Source: Paraburkholderia sp. (GTDB lineage Bacteria > Pseudomonadota > Gammaproteobacteria > Burkholderiales > Burkholderiaceae). Taken from it: a stretch of 64,000 nucleotides of DNA. Each line of letters starts with the position of its first letter. The stretch's first letter is position 1. Shown in pieces: positions 1 through 9,983 of the stretch. Location of the stretch: NCBI RefSeq assembly GCF_004298475.1, contig NZ_SCRP01000009.1:1-64000 (forward strand). Reading direction: 5' to 3'. The translations under genes were made by a program, and so were the position numbers. The notes beneath the pieces were generated by a model. The model ran no database searches and was not told the origin of the DNA. It was given only the letters and a program-made list of their open reading frames with translations.

Positions 1-149
1 CGATAGCTACCGTTTCAGAAACAGCACGACACAGCCAAAGAAGGAGAGAAAGAAGACCCAGATACCCACCGAATAACCCGTAAAGCTGGTCCAACGGGTG
101 GGTCAGAATTCAATGCAATTTGTGGGTCAGGATTCCGTGCAAATCAACA
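1..149. mobile_element. End of an IS21-family-like insertion sequence (partial, inferred)
   Basis: Two near-identical 21-bp direct repeats, at 98-118 and 122-142, share the core GTGGGTCAG(A/G)ATTC followed by TGCAA and are 24 bp apart. Multiple short terminal repeats with a GTGGGTCA-type core are typical of IS21-family ends. Read on the minus strand, the element would begin with TGTTGATTTGCACGG at about position 149, exactly where the adjacent IS1182-type transposase stops matching its family. I infer that the element runs leftwards out of the window. No istA or istB coding is visible here, so the family call rests on the end structure alone. Confidence 0.45.
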
Positions 150-357
150 TGTAGAGTTTGAGCAGAACGGCCGGATGGTAAGACGGTCGCCCCGTGATCG
201 CGGGCGTGGTACCTTCGAAGCCCATGGAAGCCAGATCGAGCTCGTCTACGAATGTGTCGACGATCCGCACGGGATTGTCATCAGCAATAAAGTCTTCGAG
301 ACATTCCGGCAGCAACGTGGCCTGATTGCGGTTCGCACCCTCGACAAATCGCCCCAT
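150..357 (-). pseudogene. IS1182-family transposase, N-terminal fragment
   Basis: About 70 codons starting MGRFVEGANRNQ match the N-terminus of IS1182-type DDE transposases, including the DNPVRIVDTFVDELDL block and the GRPSYHPAVLLKLY block. Full-length family members have roughly 450 residues, so most of the protein, including the catalytic DDE core, is missing. Similarity ends after KLYM at about position 150, where the IS21-like end begins, so the gene was probably cut by that insertion. The few remaining codons before the stop belong to the IS21-like end. It cannot be functional. Confidence 0.8.
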
Positions 358-686
358 CTCCGCTTCTCGCGCTAACAGGTTGATTCAGTCTAGGTGGTCG
401 CCCGGGTTTTTACACACCCTCGGCCACGAGCCGCCAGTCGAGGTCGACATCCATTTTGAATAGCCAGGGGCTCATCCGCCCCCGCTCAATGGCCGGTTTC
501 TGGCGAGCAAATTTCCGGTGACACTGCCTCAACCCGGCCATGATGAGACGGTGGTAGTTTCGCGCCGAATGACCAAAATCCGTGCCAAAGCGAACGTTCA
601 TCCTTGGCGAGCATGTGACATATTGAGGCCGATAGTTCGTCTGCTCAATCGGATCAGATTGCCCGTGCCATTACAACGAGGAAAAA

Positions 687-1355
687 ATGCGGCTTTTACG
701 ATCTTTCGTCACGCCTTTGGGTTTCATCGTTGCGATTTCATTTTGTGCGAACTGGTTCGCGCGAGCGGATACCTCTCCGGAGCACAATGCAGGGGGTTCA
801 GTAGGCGCGGTCGCGCCAATTTTCCGTCAGCTTGTATATTTTCGCGTACCTGTTAGCTTTGTATCTGTATTCGAAGAAACGCACGGAGATCGCTACATCC
901 ATGAGTGGGTTTTGTCGGGCGAGAGCGTTTCGAACTGGACACAGATGATAACCCTCACAGGTGCACAAAATGTCAGCCAAAGGCATCCCGAGGCCACACC
1001 TAAAGCGTTCGCCGGTGCCATCGCCAGCCGGTTCCAACGCACGTGTCCGACATCGTTTTCAGCAAAAGGAATTTACGAGGGGCAATTGAACGCGCAAGAC
1101 ACGTTCATCCTGGTCGTCGGTTGCGGTAACGCGCCGACTAGTGCTGGACACAGCGAGACAGCCGTTATCGCCGTGGTCAAGGGAGAAAATGATTTCTATA
1201 CGTTGCAGTGGGCTCAACGAGCTGACGCAACGCCGACGCCGAAGGACATCGACGTGAACTTATGGGCCGGGCGGATAAAAAGTCTCATGCCTTTGAAGCT
1301 GTGTCCAATCGTCGCTGGAGAACGTCCGCCATATCCAAGTTGTGTCGGAAGTTGA
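687..1355 (+). CDS. Secreted hypothetical protein, 222 aa
   Basis: The gene starts at ATG 687, eight bases after a GAGG ribosome binding site. Residues 1-27 form a clear Sec signal peptide (basic MRLLR, hydrophobic core, ARA cleavage site before DTSPEH). The mature part, about 195 residues, has four cysteines (residues around 118, 149, 205 and 219), which could form disulfides in the periplasm. I do not recognise a family. Base composition is visibly lower in GC than that of genes right of 3456, and IS remnants flank the region, so horizontal acquisition is likely. There is no operon partner. Confidence 0.65.
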   Translation: MRLLRSFVTPLGFIVAISFCANWFARADTSPEHNAGGSVGAVAPIFRQLVYFRVPVSFVSVFEETHGDRYIHEWVLSGESVSNWTQMITLTGAQNVSQRHPEATPKAFAGAIASRFQRTCPTSFSAKGIYEGQLNAQDTFILVVGCGNAPTSAGHSETAVIAVVKGENDFYTLQWAQRADATPTPKDIDVNLWAGRIKSLMPLKLCPIVAGERPPYPSCVGS

Positions 1356-1783
1356 GCGAGCGCTCATTCGCTCACCGCTTCATTACCGTCACTTCCGGCG
1401 AGCGAGTGGTCTAACTCACAAAAGAGTCGTTCGCGAAAAGAGGTCGTGCGACCGAGAAGGGTCGGGAGTACTCACTGCCGACTGGCCGCTTCCGGGAAGC
1501 GGAACTCCACTGGCCGCTTTCCGGCGATGAATTTGAAGAGCGGACTGACGCAACCCGACCCTGTACTGCCGTTCAAGCACGCCCCCAGCCAATGGCGGCT
1601 CCTGAAGACGCAACGGTCATTCGACTGACCGAGCGAAGCCACCCGCTGAATGTCTGGGCGACGCATCCGGTGAACGTCTCTGCATAGCCATGCTGCGTCT
1701 CCCTAAGCACGCAGCTGAATCAATCGTTTCGTTGCGTCCTGACCCGCTCTGTGGAGAATGCGTCATTGGCGAGACCATCACCG
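1356..1783. other. Gene-free stretch with degenerate short repeats
   Basis: No reading frame with coding character is seen on either strand. Short imperfect repeats of the type ACTGGCCGCTTTCCGG occur near 1485-1525. They resemble non-coding debris common beside insertion sequences in Burkholderiales. I see no promoter or terminator I could defend. Confidence 0.4.
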
Positions 1784-2215
1784 TCAATGAGAGATCTGTT
1801 CAGAGGAGGGACCAAATTGGACTGGATGACCATGGGTATCGAACGGAATAAACATCCCGACAGAACCAGTCTTGATCGATTCCACCATCCTGTTCAACGG
1901 CGCTTCTGCATCCTCAGTTCGCGGCACACACCCGTTTTTACCCGAGAGTGCCGCGACGAAGACGATTGCCCATTCCTGGAGCACCTGTCGTGATTCCGCG
2001 AGCAGATCGCTAAACGTACCCAGTTCCTCAGGTGTTTTGTCCACGCACATCAGTGGTGTCAACGCGCCACCCTGACCCGCTTCGAAGCGGGTCAGCTGGT
2101 CTGGCGTGAAATCATCGGGCAACTCAACTGAGGTAAATACGAATAGCAGACGCTGTGGCTCCGGTTGTTGCCGTGCGACGCGAAGAAGTTCATCAAAACT
2201 CGAAATACTTATCAT
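1784..2215 (-). CDS. Conserved hypothetical protein, about 143 aa
   Basis: A conserved small protein beginning MISISSFDELLRVARQQ. Visible blocks are QRLLFVFTSVELPDD, RFEAGQGGALTPLMCVDKTPEEL and WAIVFVAALSGKNG. From memory, close relatives in Burkholderiales carry the unlikely label 'ribonucleotide reductase subunit alpha'. At this length no such activity is possible, and I would not transfer the name. Alternative starts lie upstream at ATG 2275 (with an AGGA about 14 bases before it) and at 2374, but family resemblance begins at MISISSF, so 2215 is preferred. There is no signal peptide or membrane segment, so it is probably cytoplasmic. Function unknown. Confidence 0.6.
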   Translation of the reverse strand: MISISSFDELLRVARQQPEPQRLLFVFTSVELPDDFTPDQLTRFEAGQGGALTPLMCVDKTPEELGTFSDLLAESRQVLQEWAIVFVAALSGKNGCVPRTEDAEAPLNRMVESIKTGSVGMFIPFDTHGHPVQFGPSSEQISH

Positions 2216-2769
2216 CAATCGTCCGTGTGGTGTCGTGAAGGCAAGGCAGTACGTCGGCTGTGGAATCCGACACATAATCCACTCGTCCTGCCTGGGGGAA
2301 TTTAGCCGCCCACAAGTGGAGGAGTTTGAACTGCCCATCGGAGAACATGGAGGGAGACTGGCCGGTCTCGTCAATGTGATGGGATTTGCTCTGGCGGCTT
2401 ATATGTCCACTTTACCCTGAGAACTCTAACACCTCATCGCGCCACGACCAGTGGTGAACGGCCGCAAGGGAGGGAGTCGACTGTCCGCGTCGGGTTGCGG
2501 ATTCAACCGGTGGATGCAATAGGTTTCTCGAATCGTTCGGCCGCTTCTTGGAGGGGAGCCGACGTCTCAATGTCCGGGCGTCGCCTCGGGCGAATGATAC
2601 TTCCTGGCCGCACTTCGACCGATGGCTCGCGCCGGTTCGATCGCCGCCGGGCGAATCTATGCGAAAGGCATAAATCGATCCTGAACAGCCCTTTTATGCG
2701 TCCGAGAAGAGACGTTCAGGCCGCAGGGGCTGTAGGCGACGCATTTCCGTCGAAATTCCTGGCAGCGAA
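2216..2769. other. Gene-free stretch between orphan genes
   Basis: Only short frames without coding character are present. It includes degenerate repeats such as TTCGGCCGCTTCTTGG near 2537, similar in style to those at 1485-1525. No RNA gene, promoter or recombination site could be supported. Confidence 0.4.
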
Positions 2770-2988
2770 TCAGGGAATATGAAAAGTCGCGGCGATTTGG
2801 TGCCTTAGAAAATAGACGCTCACGCCCAATATAAAGAAGCCCGTCAATACGCCAGCAACACGTTGCGTCGTGACATTCTTCGGCTTGGGCGCGTTGTCCA
2901 TTACGCCCCGTCCCTTTCTAAGGTGATTCATGGCGTACAGCACTACCGCCAATGCCCCAGCCCTGAAAATAGCGTCCCCTAGCGTCAT
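2770..2988 (-). CDS. Small membrane protein, 72 aa, unknown function
   Basis: The predicted protein MTLGDAIFRAGALAVVLYAMNHLRKG... has two hydrophobic segments (residues about 4-17 and 44-62) separated by a basic, hydrophilic loop, so it is probably an inner-membrane protein. ATG 2988 is preferred because AGGGG lies nine bases upstream; an in-frame GTG at 3012 would add eight residues but has a weak site. A perfect 11-bp palindrome, GTTGATTCAAC, sits about 35 bp upstream (3023-3033) and could be an operator. No family recognised. Confidence 0.5.
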   Translation of the reverse strand: MTLGDAIFRAGALAVVLYAMNHLRKGRGVMDNAPKPKNVTTQRVAGVLTGFFILGVSVYFLRHQIAATFHIP

Positions 2989-3218
2989 GTTTGCCCCTAA
3001 CGGATCACTCACTTTTACATCGTTGATTCAACACCTCTGAACACCTTACTGGTAAGCCCGTTTTTTGTCAGGCGTATTTATGGCGTTACCCGACCCAGAG
3101 CGTGTGAAAACGCTGTTTTCTGCGGCGCGAGCAATGGACGGCCAGATCGGTCAAGTTTTTTTCGGCGAGTTTGAATCGATCGAACATCACGCACGGTACA
3201 ACAACGCCCCTAGGGGCT

Positions 3219-3455
3219 TTAGCCCCTCGCCAACTTCATGGCCTTCAGAGTCCTTGCCACGCCCAGTATGCTGATGACACGCTTCAGGTTGTAGGCTAAT
3301 ACCTGCAGGCTCATCTCTGTACTCGCTCGTCCGGGCGTTCGGGTCAGGAAGTGTGCAGGACCCATCCAGTGCTTGAGCGTACCGAAGACATGTTCGACCG
3401 TACTTCGGCGGATAACCGCGTGCGATTCTGCACGCGTTTGGCGACGGCGTGCGAA
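3219..3455 (-). pseudogene. IS1182-family transposase, C-terminal fragment
   Basis: Reading the minus strand in the frame that ends at the TAA at 3219 gives the C-terminal signature of IS1182 transposases: RRSTVEHVFGTLKHWMG, then a HFLTR block and EMSLQVLAYNLKRVISILG, finishing KAMKLARG. The fragment covers about 78 codons and starts directly after the stop codon of the neighbouring CBS-BON gene, so the element's 5' part was lost. It cannot pair with the N-terminal fragment at 150-357 as one interrupted gene, because on this strand the N-terminal part lies downstream of the C-terminal part. An AGGGGCT/AGCCCCT inverted repeat (3212-3227) overlaps the stop. Confidence 0.8.
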
Positions 3456-4148
3456 CTACAGCGTCGGAATCATGCTCGGGAACTCCAGGTGGCTCTCCAC
3501 GCGCTTGATGCCGGGCACGGCCTCGGCCGCAATGCGGATCGCGTGCTTTTCCTCCTCGGACTCGATCGCGCCCCATAGATGCGCGACGCCGTCCTTGACC
3601 ATTACGCCCTGTTTTGGCAGCCCCCAGCGCTGACCATGCATTTCCCGAACTATCGCGTCGCGCAGACTCGCGTCGTCGTGCGAAGCCGAGTCCACGGTCG
3701 GGACGACACTCGCGAGTGCACGGATCAGGTTCGAGCGGCTGACGATTCCGACCAGCTTGTTGTTCTTCAGCACTGGCATGCGTTTGAGATGCCGGCGCTC
3801 CATCAGATCTGCGATCTGTACGAGTGGCATGTCCTCAGGAATCGAAATCACCCGGTCACGCATCACGTCGCCGACGAGATGGCCGTGCTCCTTCACATAC
3901 CTCGCGGCCTGCTCGCGGGGCGATGACAACAGGAATTCGAACCACCACGGACGCTTTGCGTGGCTTGTGCCGTTTTCCGCGCGATGCAGCAGATCGCCCT
4001 GGCTGACAATGCCGACGACCTGTCCCATCGCGTCGACGACCGGCATCCCGCTGATATGGTTGTCGACGAACAGTTTTGCCGCGTCGTGGATCGTCATGTC
4101 CGGTGTGGCGGTGACGACGGACGGAGTCATGATGTCGAGTGCGCGCAT
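3456..4148 (-). CDS. CBS-domain pair plus BON-domain protein, 230 aa
   Basis: Starts at ATG 4148 (MRALDIMTPSVV) behind a GAGGGGG ribosome binding site. Residues 7-56 and 92-145 are two CBS domains (VVGIVSQGDLLHR and LVGIVSRSNLIRAL are the typical strand-helix ends). Residues about 160-225 are a BON domain (GVAHLWGAIESEEEKHAIRIAAE). CBS pairs usually bind adenine nucleotides as an energy or ligand sensor, and BON domains bind membranes or proteins; the combination is common in proteobacterial stress proteins. It is a soluble cytoplasmic protein with unknown partners. The open frame extends upstream to 4376, but that part lacks conserved character. A decayed paralogue lies at 9214-9631. The stop (TAG) abuts an IS1182 remnant. 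Confidence 0.85.
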   Translation of the reverse strand: MRALDIMTPSVVTATPDMTIHDAAKLFVDNHISGMPVVDAMGQVVGIVSQGDLLHRAENGTSHAKRPWWFEFLLSSPREQAARYVKEHGHLVGDVMRDRVISIPEDMPLVQIADLMERRHLKRMPVLKNNKLVGIVSRSNLIRALASVVPTVDSASHDDASLRDAIVREMHGQRWGLPKQGVMVKDGVAHLWGAIESEEEKHAIRIAAEAVPGIKRVESHLEFPSMIPTL

Positions 4149-4611
4149 GGCCGCCCCCTCAGCATGAGGCGACGGGTCCCCATCTGTTGCATCCGTCGTA
4201 TGATTTCGGCAGACGCACCGGCGGCGGGCCGCGCGGTGCTGAGGCGCTTGAATCCGATACTCTATGAACGCTCGCGCCGTCAGCGATTCACGCACATGAC
4301 GGACGATGTCCTCTTCGCTGCGCAGCGCGATCGTGGCGGCAAGTCTGCGCGCGCCGTGCCTCGGCAACGTCTGCAATTCGCGTAATCAGGCGCTTCCAGG
4401 GGCACGTCCGAGCTTGTTGCGAAATGCGTCACGCACTGAGTTTAGGCTAACTATGCCGTAAGGTGTGGCAGGCGCTGGGTGCGCCAGGCGCAACGGATTG
4501 TGCTTGTGATATGGCTCGGAACGGTGTGATTGTATATCTAGGCAAGTTGCGAATTGCGCGGCTTCAGAGGGGGCGTAGAGGTCCTGGCGGTCGAAGAGCG
4601 TCACGGCACCG
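4149..4611. other. Intergenic region downstream of the sugar transporter operon
   Basis: The stretch holds the 5' untranslated region of the CBS-BON gene and the 3' end of the ABC operon. Two minus-strand frames (upstream extension of the CBS-BON frame to 4376, and 4386-4604) are open, but show no recognisable domain, and their amino-acid composition is that of random high-GC translation. No terminator with a T-run was found. Confidence 0.35.
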
Positions 4612-5499
4612 TTACTTCACTGCGCCTTCGGTAAAAGCGGCCACGAATCGGTCAAGGAAGACGTTGTAGAGCAGCGCGACCGGCAGGCTGACGACAAGAC
4701 ATGCGCCCATCAGCGAGCCCCAGAAGTAGACGTCGCCGCGCACCAGGAAGGTTGGCACGCCAACGCTGACGGTGTACTGTGAAGAACTGGTGATGAACGT
4801 GAGCGCATAGACGAACTCCTGCATCACCAGTGTCAAGGTGAAGATAACGACGGTCAGGATACCGGCCGACGAAAGCGGTACGACAACCTTCAGGAATGCG
4901 CCGAAGCGACTCAAACCATCCATCATTGCGGCTTCTACAATGTCGCGAGGCACCGCTTTGAAAAAGCCCATCATCAGCCAAATGCAGAAAGGCACGGTAA
5001 AGCTTGGGTATACGACCACCAGCGACCACAGCGAATCCTGCAGCCCTAGCGCGCCGATGATGCGCGAAAACGGGATGAAGAGGATGGTGGGCGGGATCAG
5101 GTAGGTGACGAAGATGGCGATCGCCAGTTGCCGCCCCCGCCGCCCGGTGAGCCGCGCCAGGCTGTAGCCAGCTGGTACGGCCAGCACTAGCGTGATGATC
5201 ACCACCAGCACGCCCACCAGCAGTGTGTTGACGAGCCAGCGCACGTACTGGGTTTCCTGGAACAGGACTCGTAGATTCTCCAGCGTGGGCGGCCGGTTGA
5301 AAAGGAACGGGTTGTTTGCCGTATTGATCAGGTCGTGCACGTCCTTGAAGGTGGTAATCAGCATCCAGTAGAAGGGAAAGACGCAGAACACGGCAAAGGC
5401 GGCCAGCGTCATGAATGCCGCGAGTTGCGCACCGCGCGTGCGCCAGCGTGCGTTCGTCCATGCGGCCTTCCAACCTTCCGTTGCCGAGTCGGCGGGCAT
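4612..5499 (-). CDS. Sugar ABC transporter permease, MalG-type (CUT1), 295 aa
   Basis: The second inner-membrane subunit of a CUT1-type sugar importer. The N-terminus is cytoplasmic, with a first transmembrane helix around residues 28-48 (FAVFCVFPFYWMLI). About six membrane segments follow, and the EAA loop that docks on the ATPase is visible as EAAMMDGLSRFGAFLKVVVP. Length is normal for the family. It starts one base after the MalF-type gene stops, so it is translationally coupled in the operon SBP - ATPase - MalF-type - MalG-type. Substrate is not predictable from sequence alone. Confidence 0.9.
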   Translation of the reverse strand: MPADSATEGWKAAWTNARWRTRGAQLAAFMTLAAFAVFCVFPFYWMLITTFKDVHDLINTANNPFLFNRPPTLENLRVLFQETQYVRWLVNTLLVGVLVVIITLVLAVPAGYSLARLTGRRGRQLAIAIFVTYLIPPTILFIPFSRIIGALGLQDSLWSLVVVYPSFTVPFCIWLMMGFFKAVPRDIVEAAMMDGLSRFGAFLKVVVPLSSAGILTVVIFTLTLVMQEFVYALTFITSSSQYTVSVGVPTFLVRGDVYFWGSLMGACLVVSLPVALLYNVFLDRFVAAFTEGAVK

Positions 5500-5500
5500 G

Positions 5501-6429
5501 TCAGATCACCTCGGCGCGATGCGCCACCGTTAGCAGGAGCGCGACCACCGCCACCAGCAACGGGAACAGGAAGAGCGAAATGGCCGCACCTTCGGCCAGG
5601 TCGCCGCCCTGGATGCCGGTGAAAAAGGCCAGACTGGCCAGCACCTGGGTCGTATCGTAGGGGCCACCACGCGTGAGCACGTAGATGATGATCATGTCGG
5701 TCAACGTAAAGACGATGCCGAACAACAGCGCCACCAGCATGACCGGCATTAACAGTGGAATATCGATCCGGAAGAGTCGCCGCCAGAAGCCCGCGCCGTC
5801 CATGGCGGCAGCGTCGTGCAGTTCGTGCGGGATGCCTTGCATGCCGGCCAGGATGATGACGGTGGCGAGCGGAAGCAACCGCCAGACATCCACCACGATG
5901 ACAGACGCCATCGCCAGATCGGGCTGGCCCAGCCATATCGGCCACACGCCGGGGCCGACCACGCCAAGCGCGCGCAACGTCCAGTTGATGATGCTGTAGA
6001 CCGGGTCGAAAATCCATAGCCAGCCGATCGACCCCAGCGAGATCGGCGCGACCCACGGCAGCAGGATCATGAGGCGCACCAGCCACTTGCCAGGAAAATC
6101 GCGCGCCAGCGCCACCGCAAGGATCTTGGCGAGCACCACCACCAGTGCCTGCGAAATCAGCGTGAACACCAGCGCATTGCGCAGCGACTTCCAGAACTGG
6201 GGACTTTGCATGACGTGGCGAAAGTTTTCCAACCCGACAAATCGAGCCACCTGACTGCCAACAGTGACATCAGTCAGGCTGTACCAGATCGACAACAGGA
6301 ACGGGAAGCCGAGCAACAGAGCGATATAGACGAGCGCGGGCGCCAGCATCAGGGGACCAAGCCAGCGATCGTCCCACGGAGCGTGCGCAATGCGGCGGCC
6401 TGAAGTTCGTGGGGTACTTTGGGACGCGT

Positions 6430-6433
<4 letters not shown>
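5501..6433 (-). CDS. Sugar ABC transporter permease, MalF-type (CUT1), 310 aa
   Basis: The first permease subunit of the importer, with a first transmembrane segment at about residues 30-52 (LMLAPALVYIALLLGFPFLL) and five more after it. The EAA coupling loop reads DAAAMDGAGFWRRLFRIDIP. There is a short N-terminus and no large periplasmic P2 domain as in E. coli MalF, typical of most CUT1 systems. ATG 6433 overlaps the end of the ATPase gene by four bases (stop at 6430), so the two are coupled. Together with the MalG-type protein it forms the membrane channel. Confidence 0.9.
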
Positions 6434-7467
<1,034 letters not shown>

Positions 7468-7556
7468 GGCGGTCCGGGTGTTGCTCTGTGAGGGGCGTGG
7501 TGCCAATCGCTTCGGACTGCGGGCGTCTTGCGGCGCTCGCGGCCCTCGATCGCCGT

Positions 7557-8951
7557 CTACACCAGCCCTCTGGCTTGCCATTTGGCGAAGATCCGCTTGC
7601 ATGCGGCCTCGGCGTCGCGGATAGCGTCCTCTGGCGTGGCATCGCCAGTTGCAGCCCTCGCAAACATGGTGTTGAGTACCCAGGTATTGAAGATTTCGTC
7701 GATGGCGGCGTTGGCGTAGCCTGGGTAGCCGACATTGGTGGCCTGCGCCATCAGGCTGCCCAGCACCTTGTATTTGTCGCGTGGCTTGGCCTTGGAGTCG
7801 TCCTCAATCATTTTTTTGAGGTCAGGTACGGTGCTGGGGAAGCATGGGAAGTTATAGAACTCGCTGCCCAGGAAGCCCTGGCGGAAGTTGTCAATATAGT
7901 CCACGAGGAACTGCTTGGCGCCGGCAATGTTCTCGGCGAATTTCCAGATCACGTAGCAGTCCATCACATGTTCCAGGCAGATGCGCTGCGCCGGTCCGCG
8001 CAGGGCCTGCGTCAGCCAGATGTCGGGTGTGACCGGAATGTTCTTGTTTTCGCCCTCGCGCGTGATGGAAATGGCGTTCAGGCATAGCGAAATCTTGCCC
8101 GCCAGCATGGCGCGGTTGTTCGAGGATGGATCCCACGCCAACACTTCCGGCGTCATGGTGTCGCGATACAGCGCCTGGACGTACTTGACTGCCTCCAGCG
8201 TGCTGGGCGAATTCAACACCACGTTGCTGTGCGCGTCCTGCACGGAACCGCCGAAGGCGTAGAGTATGGTGCGCATGGCCATGGCGGTATCCAGTTCGGC
8301 CGACAGGCCAATGCCCACTGGTATGCCTTTCGTCTGCTTGATCTTCCGCCCAGCGCGCAGCACGTCGTCCCAACTGTCCGGCGACGGCAAACCGGCTTCA
8401 TCCCACAGGTCTTTACGGTAATTCACGGGATCCGGCACGAAGCTGTCGGAGAACGCGAAGTACTTTCGGGTCTTGGGGTTGTAGGTGCTGTGCACCGCCA
8501 GGTCAACCGGCTTGCCATGCTTGCGCTGGCACTCTTCATAGATTTCGCGGTGGTCAATTACTTGCTCTTCGTACACCGGAGGCGGTGAGAGGAACATGAA
8601 GAGATCGTGCCCTTTCTGGGCCGAGACCTCGGCGGCGGCGCGCGTGGCCAGCGCCGGAATGCCGACGTGATCGACGATGACCTCAGTATCGTGGCGCTGA
8701 CCCCACTCCTTCACGTAGGTGCCGTCGAACCACTTGTCGTAGCCCGGCACGAAATGATTCCACTGGAGAATTCTGAGGGTACGCCTGGTGGCGGCATGCG
8801 CGGGGCGGGGACCGACCAAAGGGGTGAGTCCGGTGGCGAGCGCGGCTGCTGCTGCCGCCTGCATGAGGCGGCGGCGCCGTGAATCGATGAGGGAACCGCT
8901 GTCGCGCGCGGGAAGGCGCTGGAACCTGGCAATGCGTGGGTTGCTGTTCAT
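7557..8951 (-). CDS. Extracellular solute-binding protein of the sugar ABC transporter, 464 aa
   Basis: First gene of the four-gene CUT1 operon. Residues 1-53 look like a twin-arginine signal: a long n-region with DSRRRRLM, then an Ala-rich h-region and AHA before the mature start. Export folded via Tat would suit a binding protein with a tightly bound ligand, but this is inferred from the motif only. The mature part has the family-1 binding-protein pattern (WNHFVPGYDKWFDG, DVLRAGRKIKQTKGIP, FGGSVQDAHSNVVLNSP). It captures a sugar or polyol in the periplasm and delivers it to the two permeases. The gene is not recognisably maltose-specific and the ligand is unknown. Confidence 0.88.
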   Translation of the reverse strand: MNSNPRIARFQRLPARDSGSLIDSRRRRLMQAAAAAALATGLTPLVGPRPAHAATRRTLRILQWNHFVPGYDKWFDGTYVKEWGQRHDTEVIVDHVGIPALATRAAAEVSAQKGHDLFMFLSPPPVYEEQVIDHREIYEECQRKHGKPVDLAVHSTYNPKTRKYFAFSDSFVPDPVNYRKDLWDEAGLPSPDSWDDVLRAGRKIKQTKGIPVGIGLSAELDTAMAMRTILYAFGGSVQDAHSNVVLNSPSTLEAVKYVQALYRDTMTPEVLAWDPSSNNRAMLAGKISLCLNAISITREGENKNIPVTPDIWLTQALRGPAQRICLEHVMDCYVIWKFAENIAGAKQFLVDYIDNFRQGFLGSEFYNFPCFPSTVPDLKKMIEDDSKAKPRDKYKVLGSLMAQATNVGYPGYANAAIDEIFNTWVLNTMFARAATGDATPEDAIRDAEAACKRIFAKWQARGLV

Positions 8952-9213
8952 GGCCGCCTCGCAAGCAAGAATTGAACCGCATGCGCTCTGTCTGCGTGGT
9001 TACGCCTGGGGCGCACGTACCATCACTTTCAAGGATAGGGAACAATCCCGGAAATACAATTAGCCTTCCTCAGCGTTGGATACCACCTTTCCAGGAGCAA
9101 GACCGACATGGGTAAACAGCGCCGCGGGCGGTAACAGGGGTAATCTGCGGCGCAGATATGTTCCGACAAATTGAGAGAGGCTTCGACAGACTGAGTCGCG
9201 TCGCCGGTCTCAG

Positions 9214-9631
9214 CTACATAAGTCGGAATGATGCCCGGACACCCGAGATGGATTTCGATGCGTTTCACGCCAGGCATGCCTTCGGCAGTGGTCAGGTTCG
9301 CGCGGCGCGCTTCTTCCGATTCGATGACACCCCAACGATGCACGACACCGTCGCTTACGATGAGGTTCTCCCGCGGCAACGTCCAGGGCTACTCGCACAG
9401 CTCACTGTCGTCTGGCATTTGTGACGGCATGGTTTTCCCGGGCACAGTTGCGAGCGCATGGATCAAATTGGCCCAGCTGGCAATACCGACGAGATCGCCA
9501 TCGGGCTGGCGGGCTTCAATAGCCGAAAAGGCTGATGAAGCAACATTCGACTTCGCCAGTTGAACGGCCGTTTGCTGGATGGAGCCGAAGTCTGAGGGTC
9601 GTAACGGCGGAGCAAGCGAATGACTCTTCAT
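9214..9631 (-). pseudogene. Decayed CBS-BON paralogue with internal amber codon
   Basis: Minus-strand translation from 9631 shows the end of a CBS domain (DLVGIASWANLIHALA) and a complete BON domain (IVSDGVVHRWGVIESEEARRA, then GVKRIEIHLGCPGIIPT), closely similar to the intact gene at 3456-4148. An in-frame TAG (9389-9391) lies between the domains; in the intact copy the aligned codon is CAG (Gln, in MHGQRWGLP). The first CBS domain is missing, and a one-base insertion near the end puts the original TAG (9214-9216) out of frame. The gene is therefore damaged at three places. It sits just upstream of the sugar ABC operon, whose other flank carries the intact copy. Confidence 0.8.
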
Positions 9632-9839
9632 GGCCGATTGGGTAAGGTCGCCAACTGCCGCTTAGTGGCACTCCAGTTTGCAAAATCTGGATTTGGCTGA
9701 TTGACCGGTTTGGAGAAAATTGTCTGACCGGGGTGGGTCGTCTGATGCCTTTCACATAGTTCGCTGTTCGGAGCGATTCCGCCCGAGCATCCGTTCACGC
9801 GACTCAAACGAGGACGGTGCTGCACAGTGGCGATGTTCA

Positions 9840-9983
9840 CTAACGGCACCACATGACCTCGGCAACAACAACTAGCCGGGCACCCAAAAGGCCCCCCACC
9901 GCACATAACCAGAACCAGAAGAATCCGAAAAGGGGCGCCGCACCACAACCGGCGGCACCCCAAACCCGATCACTGGCCTGCAT
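9840..9983 (-). CDS. Possible 47-aa hydrophobic peptide
   Basis: A small frame beginning MQASDRVWGAAG overlaps the last 14 bases of the upstream secreted-protein gene. It encodes one strongly hydrophobic segment rich in Phe/Trp (FGFFWFWLCAVGGLLG), as in single-span membrane peptides. The sequence CAGGA lies only two bases before the ATG, too close for a standard site, so translation would depend on coupling to the upstream gene. Overlap and hydrophobicity are suggestive, but no family is known to me. Confidence 0.35.
   Translation of the reverse strand: MQASDRVWGAAGCGAAPLFGFFWFWLCAVGGLLGARLVVVAEVMWCR

Noticed and set aside
410..601. 63-codon minus-strand frame near the left IS remnant
   Set aside because: Its end (WLFKMDVDLDWRLVAEGV) looks slightly coding-like, but there is no start context, no family match and it overlaps debris.
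1784..2215. Name 'ribonucleotide reductase subunit alpha' for this gene
   Set aside because: The protein is far too short and lacks any reductase motif; the label seems to be a propagated misannotation.
2495..2782. 95-codon plus-strand frame
   Set aside because: Random-looking composition, no ribosome binding site, overlaps degenerate repeats.
150..3455. One IS1182 element split by an insertion of 2.8 kb
   Set aside because: On the minus strand the N-terminal piece lies downstream of the C-terminal piece, so the order is wrong for a single interrupted gene.
9389..9391. Frameshift in the decayed CBS-BON gene at this position
   Set aside because: Both sides are in the same frame; the interruption is a TAG codon, not an indel.
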